Below, piece after piece: positions 53,001 to 61,592 of a stretch of 64,000 nucleotides of DNA. A model generated the notes under the pieces. It saw only the letters and a list, made by a program, of their open reading frames with translations, searched no databases and was not told the DNA's origin. The stretch's first letter is position 1, and each line of letters starts with the position of its first letter. Source of the stretch: Paenibacillus sp. 1011MAR3C5 (GTDB taxonomy: Bacteria > Bacillota > Bacilli > Paenibacillales > Paenibacillaceae); NCBI RefSeq assembly GCF_003591485.1, contig NZ_QZCF01000009.1, forward strand, positions 62,001-126,000. Reading direction: 5' to 3'. The position numbers and the translations under genes were made by a program.

Positions 53001-56000
53001 AAATAATGTTACAACTTTTGCTCTAAGGGCAGAGTTCCGTTCAGGAATTACTGCTGGTTCCACTAATACAAATCAAAACATTTCTAATACGCTGAATTTT
53101 ACTGGATGGAAGTATCTGGAGTACACGGTGGCTCCGTCCTATCAAACTACGGGCCTTACTATAACACTTTTGCCCGGTATCGTTGCCACATCATCCAATG
53201 ATAAGGTGGACAGCACCATTTATATCGATGATCTTGTGGCTGTTTATGGAAGCGAAACAAAGGATACAGCAGAAATAAGCGGGGCAATTGCAGCTGCGCA
53301 AAGCCTTTATGACAGCTCAGCTGCCGGTACAGGCAACGGGCAGTATCCTTTATCAGAGCGCACGGGGCTTAATGCTGCTATTGATGCTGCAGCTAGCGTT
53401 ATGAACAATCCTGCAGCCGTTATGGCAGATCTTTATAGTGCTACCGATTTGCTTAACTCAGCAGTAGAGGCATATATTGCTACACAGATTGTAAGCGAGC
53501 GACATCAGATCATAGAGGACTATGAAGACCATGGCAGCGGAAAGAGCATCGTTGACTGGATTAATGATGGAGGAAGCACTAAGCCCACTATTTCATATAA
53601 TAATGATCTCAATTATGTGAAAAATGGAAATCGATCATTTAAGATTGATTATAATTTTGCGGGAACTACCGGGACAGCCAGTGCTTATGTAAAAGGTGCA
53701 TCCTACCCTAACCAAAAATTGAAATTCACCGGAGAGAATACACCGAACAAAATTGGTTTTTGGCTTTATGGTAATGATGAGACGATTTTCAGCTTACGTG
53801 CAGAAATAAGAAAGGCAGACGGTTCTTCAGCCACAACGGCCAATTTCTTACCAGCCAATTCAGTGATGAAATCAGGCTGGAATTTTGTAACCTATGAAGT
53901 GCCACAAGCAACTTTTAATGCATCAACTGGCCTTTTACTAAATATTATGCCTGGATTAGTTGAAACCTCTGCTGCTGGCAGAGTAAACAGTACGATCTAC
54001 ATTGACGACCTTACTGCAATATATAATGTTGCTCCGGCTGCAACATTAAATAAAACAGGACTGATAGGAGCTATTGCAACTGCAAAATCCCTGCTTCTTG
54101 GCGCAGTGGAAGGGACACAGGGAGGTCAGTACCCTATAGGCTCCACAGCAATTTTGAATGATGCTCTCATTGCTGCACAATCTTTGGCAAGCAGCACAGA
54201 ACAGTCAGATATTGATCGTGCAGCAGAAACATTAAATGCTGCAGTTAACACCTTTAAAACTGCACAAATTCCGCTAATTGATATTCAGGGTTTAAAAGCT
54301 GCGATTGATGCCGCAAAGGCAAAGCATGATCTTGCAGTTGAAGGAGTACTGCCAGGACAATATCAAAGCGGAGCCAAGGCAGCACTGCAAGCTGCGATAG
54401 ATGCAGCAAACACAGTATATAACCATGCAGGCGCAACACAAGGAGATGTTGAGGCGGCAAAAACTGCATTAGCACAAGCTGTTGCTGATTTTGACGGAAT
54501 GGTGGTTTCGCCTTTAGTGACAATTGATTTAGATGCTGCGATAGCAAAGGCTAAAGCTCTGCATGATGGAGCAGTTGCAGGAACAGAACCCGGACAATAT
54601 CCGCAACAATCAATTGATGATTTGTTATCGGCAATAACAGCTGCAACAACTGCTAAAGCTGATGCAGAAACTCAGACAGAAATTGATCGTATATTAAACG
54701 ATCTAAATGCTGCAATTAAGGCTTTTGAGGATGCAATGGTTCCATTAGATGTTGATAAAACTGAGATGAATGAGGCTATAGCAGATGCACAGGCTAAGGT
54801 TAATTCAACCGTAGTAGGAACACTTGGCGGACAGTATCCGCAAAATGCAAATACTGCTGTTACAACCGCAATTGCAGCGGCACAAGCAGTTTTAGGCGAT
54901 ATTCATGCTGATCAGGATGCTATCGATGCGGCAGTAGCCGTATTAAAGACAGAAGTAGCAAAATATCTTGCAGCACGAATAGCAGCTCCATGGGATAAGT
55001 ATAATGTTCCAGAGGAAACGCCGGTAAACAAACGTGAGATGCGTGCTGCCTGGATTAGCACTGTTGTTAATATTGACTGGCCATCAACAGATTCATGGAA
55101 GATTGAAGACACGCAAGCTCGTGCGGCAGCGCAAAAAGCAGATCTTATAAAAATTCTTGATGATCTTGCAGAAACAGGCGCCAATGCAGTGATGTTCCAA
55201 GTAAGGCCGACATCAGATGCATTTTATAAATCAGAGCTTGCACCATGGTCATACTGGCTGACAGGAAAACAGGATGTTGATCCGGGATTTGACCCGCTGC
55301 AGTTCGCAATTGAAGAAGCGCACAAGAGAAATCTCGAACTGCATGCGTGGGCTAACCCATACCGCGTTTCCATGCCGGCTGCCATGTATAAGGACGAATC
55401 AGGAAAACCTTTATCGGACTTAAAGGCAGTAGGAGATATGCTCAGCAAGGTGCCTGATAGCATCTATGCCAAGCATCCGGAATGGGTAAAGGTTGGCACA
55501 AGCCGCTTTGTCCTTGACCCAGGAATTCCAGAAGCTGCGAAATATGTGGAAGACTCCGTAATGGAAATAGTTGAGAATTACGATATTGACGGAATACACT
55601 TTGACGATTATTTCTATGTTGGCAGCAATGGCGGTTTTGATGCCGGTTATAGTGATCAGAGCACATATGATACCTATGCCGACAAAACGGAGTTTCCGAA
55701 GATTGAGGATTGGCGCAGAAATAACACATATACACTGGTTAAAAATCTGCATAATAGAATAAACGCAGAAAAACCGTGGGTTAAATTTGGGATTAGCCCG
55801 GCAGGCGTATGGGGCAACATGAAAGACGGACATCCGGATGGTTCTGAAACTTCGGCCGGAATACCAAACTATGACCGTGCTTATGCAGATACTAAGAAGT
55901 GGGTTTTAGAAGAAATCATCGACTATATAACCCCACAGGTGTACTGGACATTTGCAAACTCAGCTGCAGGGTATGGAGTTGTTTCATCATGGTGGTCTGA

Positions 56001-59000
56001 TTTGCTTAAAAACAACCCTGATGTAAAAACACAGCTATATATGGGTGTAGGTTTGTACTGGCTAAATCCTGATGAAGCAACTACTGATAAATATTGGAAT
56101 ACCCCAGGTGTCGGGGATCAGGAAATTGCACGCCAGCTTAAGTTTAATGCTGCAAACCCCAATATAGACGGTACTATGATCTTTACGTATAACTCATTTA
56201 AAGTTAATTCTCCTAACGCTATTTCTGCTGCATCGCTTATTAAGAATGACTTATGGGCGACCAAAGCCCTTATGCCGGCAATGCCGTGGAAGGGTGGAGT
56301 TGCACCTGAAGCTCCGGTATTAGTAGGTGCAACATTTGAAGACGGGAGCCATACCATTAGCTGGCAGGATAATGATGAAAATACAGCATACTATGCAGTT
56401 TATCGTTTTGAAGATAATGAGGCTGTAAACATTAACAATCCTGTTAAATTGATTGCTAAAGTTCGTAAGAGTGAGACAGGTCTGCAAAGCTATATTGATC
56501 ATACAGGAAAACCAACAAGTAATTATGTTGTGACTGCATTAAACAGGCTGAGCGACGAAAGTATTCCGTCAAATGAAAGCACTCAATTGCCAATAATTGA
56601 TACATCTGCATTGGACAGCGATATAGTAGCAGCTGTGGAACTATTGGATCATGCTGAGGTTGGTACAGAAGCTGGGCAGTATCCACAAGAGGCCATAGAT
56701 GCCTTAACTGCTGCAGTAACAATTGCATCGGCTATAAAGGTTAATGCAAAGACCCAGGAAGAGATTGATCGTGCAGTGGAAGGCTTGAAAGTCGCAGTAG
56801 AAAGCTTTAAGGCTGCACAAATACCGGATCCGAATGTTAAAGTCGAGGAAGTGAGCCTTGATAAAGAAACGCTTCAATTAAACGTTGGCGGTGTTTACCA
56901 ATTAAAGGCGACTATCACTCCATCAGGAGCAGCTAACAAGAATGTAACATGGACATCAAGCGATGATGGAATTGCAGCAGTTGATAACACCGGTAAGGTT
57001 ACAGCAATAGCAGAGGGTATAGCTGTTATCACAGTGACAACTGAGGATGGAAATAAAACGGCAACCTCTGTTGTAACTGTAGGCGTACCATCAGAGACAA
57101 TTGATACGACTGAATTGGATAATCAAATCAAAATAGCTACAGATTTAAGAGACACGGCAGCAATCGGTACAAATCCCGGGCAGTATCCACAAAGTGAAAA
57201 AGATGCTTTGGAAGCTGCAATAACAGCTGCATTAACGGCCAAAGTGGATGCAAAAACCCAGGATGAGATTGATCATGCAGTGGAAGGCTTGAAAGTGGCA
57301 GTAGAAAGCTTTAAGGCTGCACAAATACCGGATCCGAATGTTAAAGTCGAGGAAGTGAGCCTTGATAAAGAAACGCTTCAATTAAACGTTGGCGGTGTTT
57401 ACCAATTAAAGGCAACTATCACTCCATCAGGAGCAGCTAATAAGAATGTAACATGGACATCAAGCGATGATGGAATTGCAGCAGTTGATAACACCGGTAA
57501 GGTTACGGCAATAGCAGAGGGTATAGCTGTTATCACAGTGACCACTGAGGATGGAAATAAAACGGCAACCTCTGTTGTAACTGTAAGCGTACCATCAGAG
57601 ACAATTGATACAACTGAATTGGATAATCAAATAAAAATAGCTACAAATTTAAGAGACACGGCAGCAATCGGTACAAAACCCGGGCAGTATCCGCAAAGGG
57701 CAAAAGATGCCTTGGAAGCTGCAATAACAGCTGCATTAACTGCCAAAGTGGATGCAAAAACCCAGGAAGAGATTGGTCGTGCAGTGGAAGGCTTGAAAGT
57801 CGCAGTAGAAAGCTTTAAGGCTGCACAAATAGTGGATCCGAATGTTAAAGTCGAGGAAGTGAGCCTTGATAAAGAAACGCTTCAATTAAACGTTGGCGGT
57901 GTTTACCAATTAAAGGCGACTATCACTCCATCAGGAGCAGCTAACAAGAATGTAACATGGACATCAAGTGATGATGGAATTGCAACAGTTGATAACACCG
58001 GCAAGGTTACGGCAATAGCAGAGGGTATAGCTGTTATCACAGTGACCACTGAGGATGGAAATAAAACGGCAACCTCTGTTGTAACTGTAAGCATACCATC
58101 AGAGACAATTGATTCAACTGAATTGGATAATCAAATAAAAATAGCTACAGATTTAAGAGACACGGCAAGAATCGGTACAAATCCCGGGCAGTATCCGCAA
58201 AGTGCAAAGGATGCCTTGGAAGCTGCAATAACAGCTGCATTAACTGCCAAAGTGGATGCAAAGACTCAGGAAGAGATTGATCGTGCAACTGTAAACTTAA
58301 AAAGTGCTGTAGCAAGATTTAGGGCCGCAAAAATACCAGTACGTGAAGTGATACAGGATACGATACATGTTACAGGTGTAAGTCTTGATAAGCAGACACT
58401 GGAACTGAATATTGGCGATGAATCTCAGCTGACAGCAGCTATTAGGCCAAGTAATGCTGACAATATGCAGGTGACATGGAAATCCAGCAACGAAAATGTT
58501 GCAATTGTTGATCGTACAGGTAGAGTTGTAGCAAAGGGCAGCGGCACAGCAATAATCACAGTAACAACCATAGATGGAAATTTGACTGCAACTTGCGTCG
58601 TGAATGTAAGTGCTCCGGTAACAGAAGAAGAGAATACTAAGCCAGAAGAGAACGTTGAAGTCAAATTTAGCGACATTCTAGGCCACTGGGCGGAAGCAAG
58701 TATTAAACTTGCAGCGGCTAAGGGCATTATCAGCGGCTATGCTGACGGCACATTCAAGCCGAAGAGCGAGGTTACCCGCGCCGAGTTTGCAGTCATGCTG
58801 GCTCGCATGCTGAACTTGCAAGGAAACGGAACCGAGCTGGAGTTTAACGATCAGGCAGCCATCGGCTCGTGGGCGGAACAAGGCATCGCACAAGCTGTGC
58901 AAGCTGGAATCGTGAAAGGCTACTCCGATGGCAGCTTCAGACCGAACGCGAAGATCAGCCGCGTCGAGATGGTGACGATGATCGTGAATGCGCTTGGTTT

Positions 59001-59199
59001 CGCCGACAACTCCAAGGCAACAACTGCATTTGCGGATGACGCCGAGATCCCGTCATGGGCTAGAGCGGCAGTTGCAGCGGCTGTTGAGAACGGGCTCGTT
59101 CAAGGCGTTGGCGGCAACAAGTTCGCTCCGAATCAAACGGCAACAAGAGCCGAGTCGGTGGTCGTTCTGCTTAGAGCGCTAGAGTTCGCAAGTAAATAA
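50071..59199 (+). CDS. Giant SLH-anchored surface protein with two YddW/DigH-like (GHL10) glycosidase domains
   Basis: A 3042-residue secreted protein. Signal peptide about 1-34; GHL10 domain 1 about 55-465 ('MRATWIVTVYNSDWPS', 'DGVHFDDYFYH', 'FGISPAGMWGN'); FN3-like part to about 567; four Big_4-type Ig-like domains about 571-888; a CBM-like domain about 888-1064; one FIVAR helix pair; a second CBM-like domain about 1145-1318; four FIVAR units; GHL10 domain 2 about 1644-2070 ('DGIHFDDYFYVG'); FN3-like; then FIVAR/Big_2 repeats of 168 residues; three SLH domains about 2865-3042. E. coli DigH (YddW) hydrolyses denuded peptidoglycan strands, so a glycan-cutting role at the cell wall is likely; SLH domains bind secondary wall polymer. 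AAAAGGAG sets ATG 50071; an in-frame GTG at 50026 is rejected. The body is AT-richer than the SLH end. Confidence 0.9.
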   Translation: MNRLFVRCKAICSRMLIVLMLTSMLPAVHVSAAGVTPPDSDAWTPYQQYLNSNVSKKEDMRATWIVTVYNSDWPSSASLAISDTAARVEKQKQELSNILDAAVASNLNAVMFQVRPSSDALYKSDLVPWSTVMTGTPGGDPGFDPLEYAIDEAHKRGIELHAWFNPYRAATAVNDAMVAQLKALPKSIFNTHFDWIKKAYDGVYVVDPGIPEAQGWIVDSVMEVVNKYDIDGVHFDDYFYHEGKAYDYDDKATFEKYKGGFTDRGDWRRNNTYKLISDLSQEIRSAKPWVQFGISPAGMWGNIKDGHVNGSPTAGGGPNYDRAFADTLRWGNEGLIDYLTPQVYWPFGRDVAPYGVIATWWADHLTNPNTKLYMGMGLYRVNDTTNSTETGFLDPYAKEEIIREIQLNTNYRSEITGRGIDGSFLYQGSNIIPGSKIYKKEAVEEGVRTAWANKAISPKSTWKSGVAPAMPTNVTAKAVDGATQVTWTSNDETGSTAYYAIYRFGQNENLDTSDSTKIIAVVGKTVDSDGKDITSYTDTAVSDPSKVQYVVTALDRLQNESSPNAPTPVSAIDADITTAAGTAPVLPVSVKVNMTSGSPANMMVKWDKITDPNLYSAAGNSFDVTGKVIHTNGTQTEMTVTAHVSVVAPAIKYINPVIVRTEQNTAPVFPATVDVIYTDHTVSSLPVIWETPDPEDYKNAAPFDEYRNPSVKGIQGIVDGTNLKAEGNYIVYPAVNVYAPIAVTTRVGIPPILPPSVNATYTDGTSSSVAVVWDDIPAENYASINDFTVKGTVEGAAMKVEAAVTVESAVNIVSIDPVYVKTGIGVAPKLPNTVKVTYDDGTKDTVLVTWPSVDPAVDCLTTHRFTVTGTINGTSTNVTATVEVAAVIVLDDFENGVVYGGAAQSMIKWTGDSASSTPPTLSYDTAIKHSGNSSLKVDYKLSKVAGTASAYVRPNQGTGLVFKPGEVPQKIGFWVYGNNVTTFALRAEFRSGITAGSTNTNQNISNTLNFTGWKYLEYTVAPSYQTTGLTITLLPGIVATSSNDKVDSTIYIDDLVAVYGSETKDTAEISGAIAAAQSLYDSSAAGTGNGQYPLSERTGLNAAIDAAASVMNNPAAVMADLYSATDLLNSAVEAYIATQIVSERHQIIEDYEDHGSGKSIVDWINDGGSTKPTISYNNDLNYVKNGNRSFKIDYNFAGTTGTASAYVKGASYPNQKLKFTGENTPNKIGFWLYGNDETIFSLRAEIRKADGSSATTANFLPANSVMKSGWNFVTYEVPQATFNASTGLLLNIMPGLVETSAAGRVNSTIYIDDLTAIYNVAPAATLNKTGLIGAIATAKSLLLGAVEGTQGGQYPIGSTAILNDALIAAQSLASSTEQSDIDRAAETLNAAVNTFKTAQIPLIDIQGLKAAIDAAKAKHDLAVEGVLPGQYQSGAKAALQAAIDAANTVYNHAGATQGDVEAAKTALAQAVADFDGMVVSPLVTIDLDAAIAKAKALHDGAVAGTEPGQYPQQSIDDLLSAITAATTAKADAETQTEIDRILNDLNAAIKAFEDAMVPLDVDKTEMNEAIADAQAKVNSTVVGTLGGQYPQNANTAVTTAIAAAQAVLGDIHADQDAIDAAVAVLKTEVAKYLAARIAAPWDKYNVPEETPVNKREMRAAWISTVVNIDWPSTDSWKIEDTQARAAAQKADLIKILDDLAETGANAVMFQVRPTSDAFYKSELAPWSYWLTGKQDVDPGFDPLQFAIEEAHKRNLELHAWANPYRVSMPAAMYKDESGKPLSDLKAVGDMLSKVPDSIYAKHPEWVKVGTSRFVLDPGIPEAAKYVEDSVMEIVENYDIDGIHFDDYFYVGSNGGFDAGYSDQSTYDTYADKTEFPKIEDWRRNNTYTLVKNLHNRINAEKPWVKFGISPAGVWGNMKDGHPDGSETSAGIPNYDRAYADTKKWVLEEIIDYITPQVYWTFANSAAGYGVVSSWWSDLLKNNPDVKTQLYMGVGLYWLNPDEATTDKYWNTPGVGDQEIARQLKFNAANPNIDGTMIFTYNSFKVNSPNAISAASLIKNDLWATKALMPAMPWKGGVAPEAPVLVGATFEDGSHTISWQDNDENTAYYAVYRFEDNEAVNINNPVKLIAKVRKSETGLQSYIDHTGKPTSNYVVTALNRLSDESIPSNESTQLPIIDTSALDSDIVAAVELLDHAEVGTEAGQYPQEAIDALTAAVTIASAIKVNAKTQEEIDRAVEGLKVAVESFKAAQIPDPNVKVEEVSLDKETLQLNVGGVYQLKATITPSGAANKNVTWTSSDDGIAAVDNTGKVTAIAEGIAVITVTTEDGNKTATSVVTVGVPSETIDTTELDNQIKIATDLRDTAAIGTNPGQYPQSEKDALEAAITAALTAKVDAKTQDEIDHAVEGLKVAVESFKAAQIPDPNVKVEEVSLDKETLQLNVGGVYQLKATITPSGAANKNVTWTSSDDGIAAVDNTGKVTAIAEGIAVITVTTEDGNKTATSVVTVSVPSETIDTTELDNQIKIATNLRDTAAIGTKPGQYPQRAKDALEAAITAALTAKVDAKTQEEIGRAVEGLKVAVESFKAAQIVDPNVKVEEVSLDKETLQLNVGGVYQLKATITPSGAANKNVTWTSSDDGIATVDNTGKVTAIAEGIAVITVTTEDGNKTATSVVTVSIPSETIDSTELDNQIKIATDLRDTARIGTNPGQYPQSAKDALEAAITAALTAKVDAKTQEEIDRATVNLKSAVARFRAAKIPVREVIQDTIHVTGVSLDKQTLELNIGDESQLTAAIRPSNADNMQVTWKSSNENVAIVDRTGRVVAKGSGTAIITVTTIDGNLTATCVVNVSAPVTEEENTKPEENVEVKFSDILGHWAEASIKLAAAKGIISGYADGTFKPKSEVTRAEFAVMLARMLNLQGNGTELEFNDQAAIGSWAEQGIAQAVQAGIVKGYSDGSFRPNAKISRVEMVTMIVNALGFADNSKATTAFADDAEIPSWARAAVAAAVENGLVQGVGGNKFAPNQTATRAESVVVLLRALEFASK
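56824..58335 (+). repeat. 504-bp tandem repeat, three near-identical units inside the giant gene
   Basis: Units start at 56824, 57328 and 57832 (GGATCCGAATGTTAAAGTCG marks each), exactly 504 bp or 168 codons apart. Each codes for one Big_2 Ig-like domain plus one FIVAR helix pair. Units 1 and 2 differ at only a handful of bases; the end of unit 3 and the following Big_2 are more divergent. Confidence 0.95.
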
Positions 59200-59220
59200 A
59201 GCTGAAAACGATCAGTAAAA

Positions 59221-59252
59221 CCAGGCCCCCGGCAATTGAGCCGGGGGCCTGG
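59221..59252. terminator. Strong GC hairpin after the giant gene
   Basis: CCAGGCCCCCGGC and GCCGGGGGCCTGG pair perfectly (13 bp) around AATTGA, 22 bp after the stop. No T-run follows on the plus strand. Confidence 0.8.
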
Positions 59253-59351
59253 TGATTGATATAACTGGTGATTGGAAAGCGACCTTGAATGCAGATGGTA
59301 AGTTAGTCTGCTAATCAATCAAACGAGTCTGGAATATCTCACCAGATCAAA

Positions 59352-59392
59352 AAAGCAGATGGAGTTAAAACTTCGTTTTCTCCATCTGCTTT
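59352..59392. terminator. 13-bp stem terminator, probably for both strands
   Basis: AAAGCAGATGGAG (59352-59364) pairs with CTCCATCTGCTTT (59380-59392), with ACCTTTTT after it; on the minus strand it also ends in TTT. Confidence 0.8.
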
Positions 59393-59529
59393 ACCTTTTT
59401 AGAGCTTATTGGACAGCCCCTGCATGCACAAGGGCAACTAGGCAATCGTCTGCACCAAGGCTTGGCAAAGCCCAAGTTTTCTTTGTGTATTAATTCAATA
59501 CGCCGAAACGAAGAAGCCGAGGGGATGGT

Positions 59530-59945
59530 TTATTTCACCGCATCGTACAACCGCAGGATGGTAATAATGCTCTGTTCTCTTGTGTACGGACTCTTTGGCG
59601 CAAAGGTATTGTCGCCGATACCACACCGATCCCCGCTGCTTTTTCTATACTACTATCGATCGTATCAGTGAACTTCGTCCGCTTGGTGATCTCTGCTCCT
59701 GTCGTTTTCTCATACAAAGCAACGATAAGTGCAGCGAACTCGGCACGTGTTGTTGCTTGCGTATACCTCGATTGAAAGTCTTGGGGCACGGGATTTGCCG
59801 CTATCGCCGCATGGACTTGCTCTGCCGCCCATGCTGAGGGTTTTTCAGCGACTGCTGAGGAAGCCCTGGTCAATGGGTTTGACATAAATGTTCCCAACAA
59901 AGGCAACGAACATGCTAATATTGGTCTATATGATGGTGAAGTCAT
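59530..59945 (-). pseudogene. Remnant of an SLH-domain protein
   Basis: The minus strand codes for SLH-like pieces: 'AWAAEQVHAAIAAN', 'TRAEFAALIVALYEKTTG' and 'KFTDTIDSSIEKAAGIGVV'. After 'GIGVV' the frame breaks; in the other frame it continues 'IGDNTFAPKSPYTREQSIITILRLYDAVK' to TAA at 59530-59532, the normal end of an SLH or copper-amine-oxidase-like surface protein. So at least one small deletion has broken it. The N-terminal part lacks a signal peptide, so the rest of the gene is gone. No intact product is expected. Bases 59946-60164 show no gene. Confidence 0.82.
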
Positions 59946-60164
59946 CGGAATAGGGAAGGCCTACGAACAAACGAAAGAGTTGTTTTTGGAGGCTACATTT
60001 ACCTGTTAGTATAGATTAAACTGCCCGAGCTCTCTTGAGTTCGTAAAGATGAGATCAAGGCACAGTTCAAATTGCAGATCAGCCGATTCATTCTGTTGAC
60101 TTAATGAATTGAGTTTTAACTCACAATATAGGTAATGTGAATCTGTAGGGGGATAGATGAGAGA

Positions 60165-61148
60165 ATGAAGAAATGTGAATATTGTGGATCAAAGGCTGCA
60201 GATGATGTTGTACAATGTGCTGGTTGCGGGGCAAAAGAATTTAAAAATATATGTACAAGCTGTGAAACGACTTTTTTAGGTAATAAATGTCCTAATTGTA
60301 ATGTTACGATAGGCGATAAGCCCAGAACATGCCTTAATTGCGGTAAGAATTCGCTTGAGCCAGTCTGTCCCGATTGTAGAGCGGATTTGATAAATAGACG
60401 AATAGTTCAAGTTAATCCTTATCCAACTGCTGTGCGGCAAATACCAAAAAAGAAAAGTGGAATAGTTGCTAGTCTGATAACGCTATTGTTTATTGTTGTA
60501 TTTATTGGGGTAATTTCTTCTACGAATTCTGATAAGTCTGATAAGAATACGATAAGCTATAAGAATACAATAAGACAGAATTTACCTGATATGGAACTGT
60601 TGATATTAAAAGAGCATCCTAAATTTTATGGAGATTATAAAGCCGCAAAGAGCTTCTGGAAGGAATTTGATAAGGCTATAGTAGTGAATGCGAGTGGAAC
60701 AACTTTATATGAAGATGCTTTGCTATTGGTTACTACCGGAGACAGCGATAATGGTGTCATTACGAATGTTACGATAAATCTTTCTGATTATGAAAAAAAG
60801 CATGATCTTGAGCTTGATAACGTCATGCGATTGATTTGTGATTATATCCCCTATGATATTATTAATCAATACTATGATTTCAAAGAAGCGTTCCATGAAG
60901 TTTCTAAATATGGCAGGTATGAAGCATATCATTATGTAATGGAATTAAATGATAAGGGTAAGGAAGCAAAGAAATCGGGAGAGAGCTATCTTCAATCGAA
61001 ATTTGCTTTTAAAATCATACATAGAAATGATAATGACTGGATTGCTAAAATGAATTATATAGCATACAAAGGGAATCACAATAAATTTAAAGCAGATGCT
61101 TATGACGTAGTAGCATGGGATGTAGATATAGAAAAATACAGGAAATAG
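60165..61148 (+). CDS. Membrane protein with three N-terminal zinc ribbons, function unknown
   Basis: A 327-residue protein. Six CxxC pairs (4/7, 18/21, 30/33, 42/45, 56/59, 68/71) form three zinc ribbons in residues 1-75. A basic linker leads to one membrane helix at about 99-118. The remaining 205 residues have no known domain but look folded, with aromatic and acidic residues ('SFWKEFDKAIVVNASGTTLYEDALLL'). By the positive-inside rule (KKK before the helix), the zinc part is cytoplasmic and the C-terminus outside. Base composition is AT-rich, unlike the core genes, suggesting transfer. It stands alone with a GGGGG/GAGAGA leader. Confidence 0.75.
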   Translation: MKKCEYCGSKAADDVVQCAGCGAKEFKNICTSCETTFLGNKCPNCNVTIGDKPRTCLNCGKNSLEPVCPDCRADLINRRIVQVNPYPTAVRQIPKKKSGIVASLITLLFIVVFIGVISSTNSDKSDKNTISYKNTIRQNLPDMELLILKEHPKFYGDYKAAKSFWKEFDKAIVVNASGTTLYEDALLLVTTGDSDNGVITNVTINLSDYEKKHDLELDNVMRLICDYIPYDIINQYYDFKEAFHEVSKYGRYEAYHYVMELNDKGKEAKKSGESYLQSKFAFKIIHRNDNDWIAKMNYIAYKGNHNKFKADAYDVVAWDVDIEKYRK

Positions 61149-61226
61149 GGGGTTATGGAGGCTGTTTCGTTACTAAAATGGGCGGGCTGTCCAATAAGTC
61201 TCTGTTGTCACTATCTACACGTTACA

Positions 61227-61281
61227 TGTGGAGTGCTGTGTATCGCTTCTGGGAAAACATTGATTTAGAGCCACATTTACC
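61227..61281. repeat. 56-bp dispersed repeat, copy 2
   Basis: Matches 48190-48245 at both ends (TGCTGTGT..TCGCTT and GAGC.ACATTTACC). It lies in the 444-bp gap 61149-61592, which otherwise holds the terminator below and the leader of the next gene. Confidence 0.5.
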
Positions 61282-61375
61282 AGCATAAACCCTAGGTATT
61301 ACCCACCCATAAATCCCAGATAAACGATCTATTTATGAAAATTTGATATCTGTTATCCCTGACTTTCTTAATCCC

Positions 61376-61405
61376 AAGAACAGCCTGCATTTGCAGGCTG
61401 TTCTT
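61376..61405. terminator. Perfect 14-bp hairpin terminator
   Basis: AAGAACAGCCTGCA and TGCAGGCTGTTCTT pair around TT; CTTTG follows. It separates the zinc-ribbon gene from the glycosidase-like gene. Confidence 0.88.
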
Positions 61406-61592
61406 CTTTGTCGTGCAACTTACAATTATTAGAGTTCTTAAAATTTATTAATGTCGTATAGGCCTAGGTTTTATTGAACGGGCTTGTCGCCTTATGCTAC
61501 AGTATTGGGGCGCAGCAAGCGGCCTCAAGCCGACCGATCGTATATATCAATGCTAAACATATAACTAGAATACAGACATGAGGAAGAGGGCA

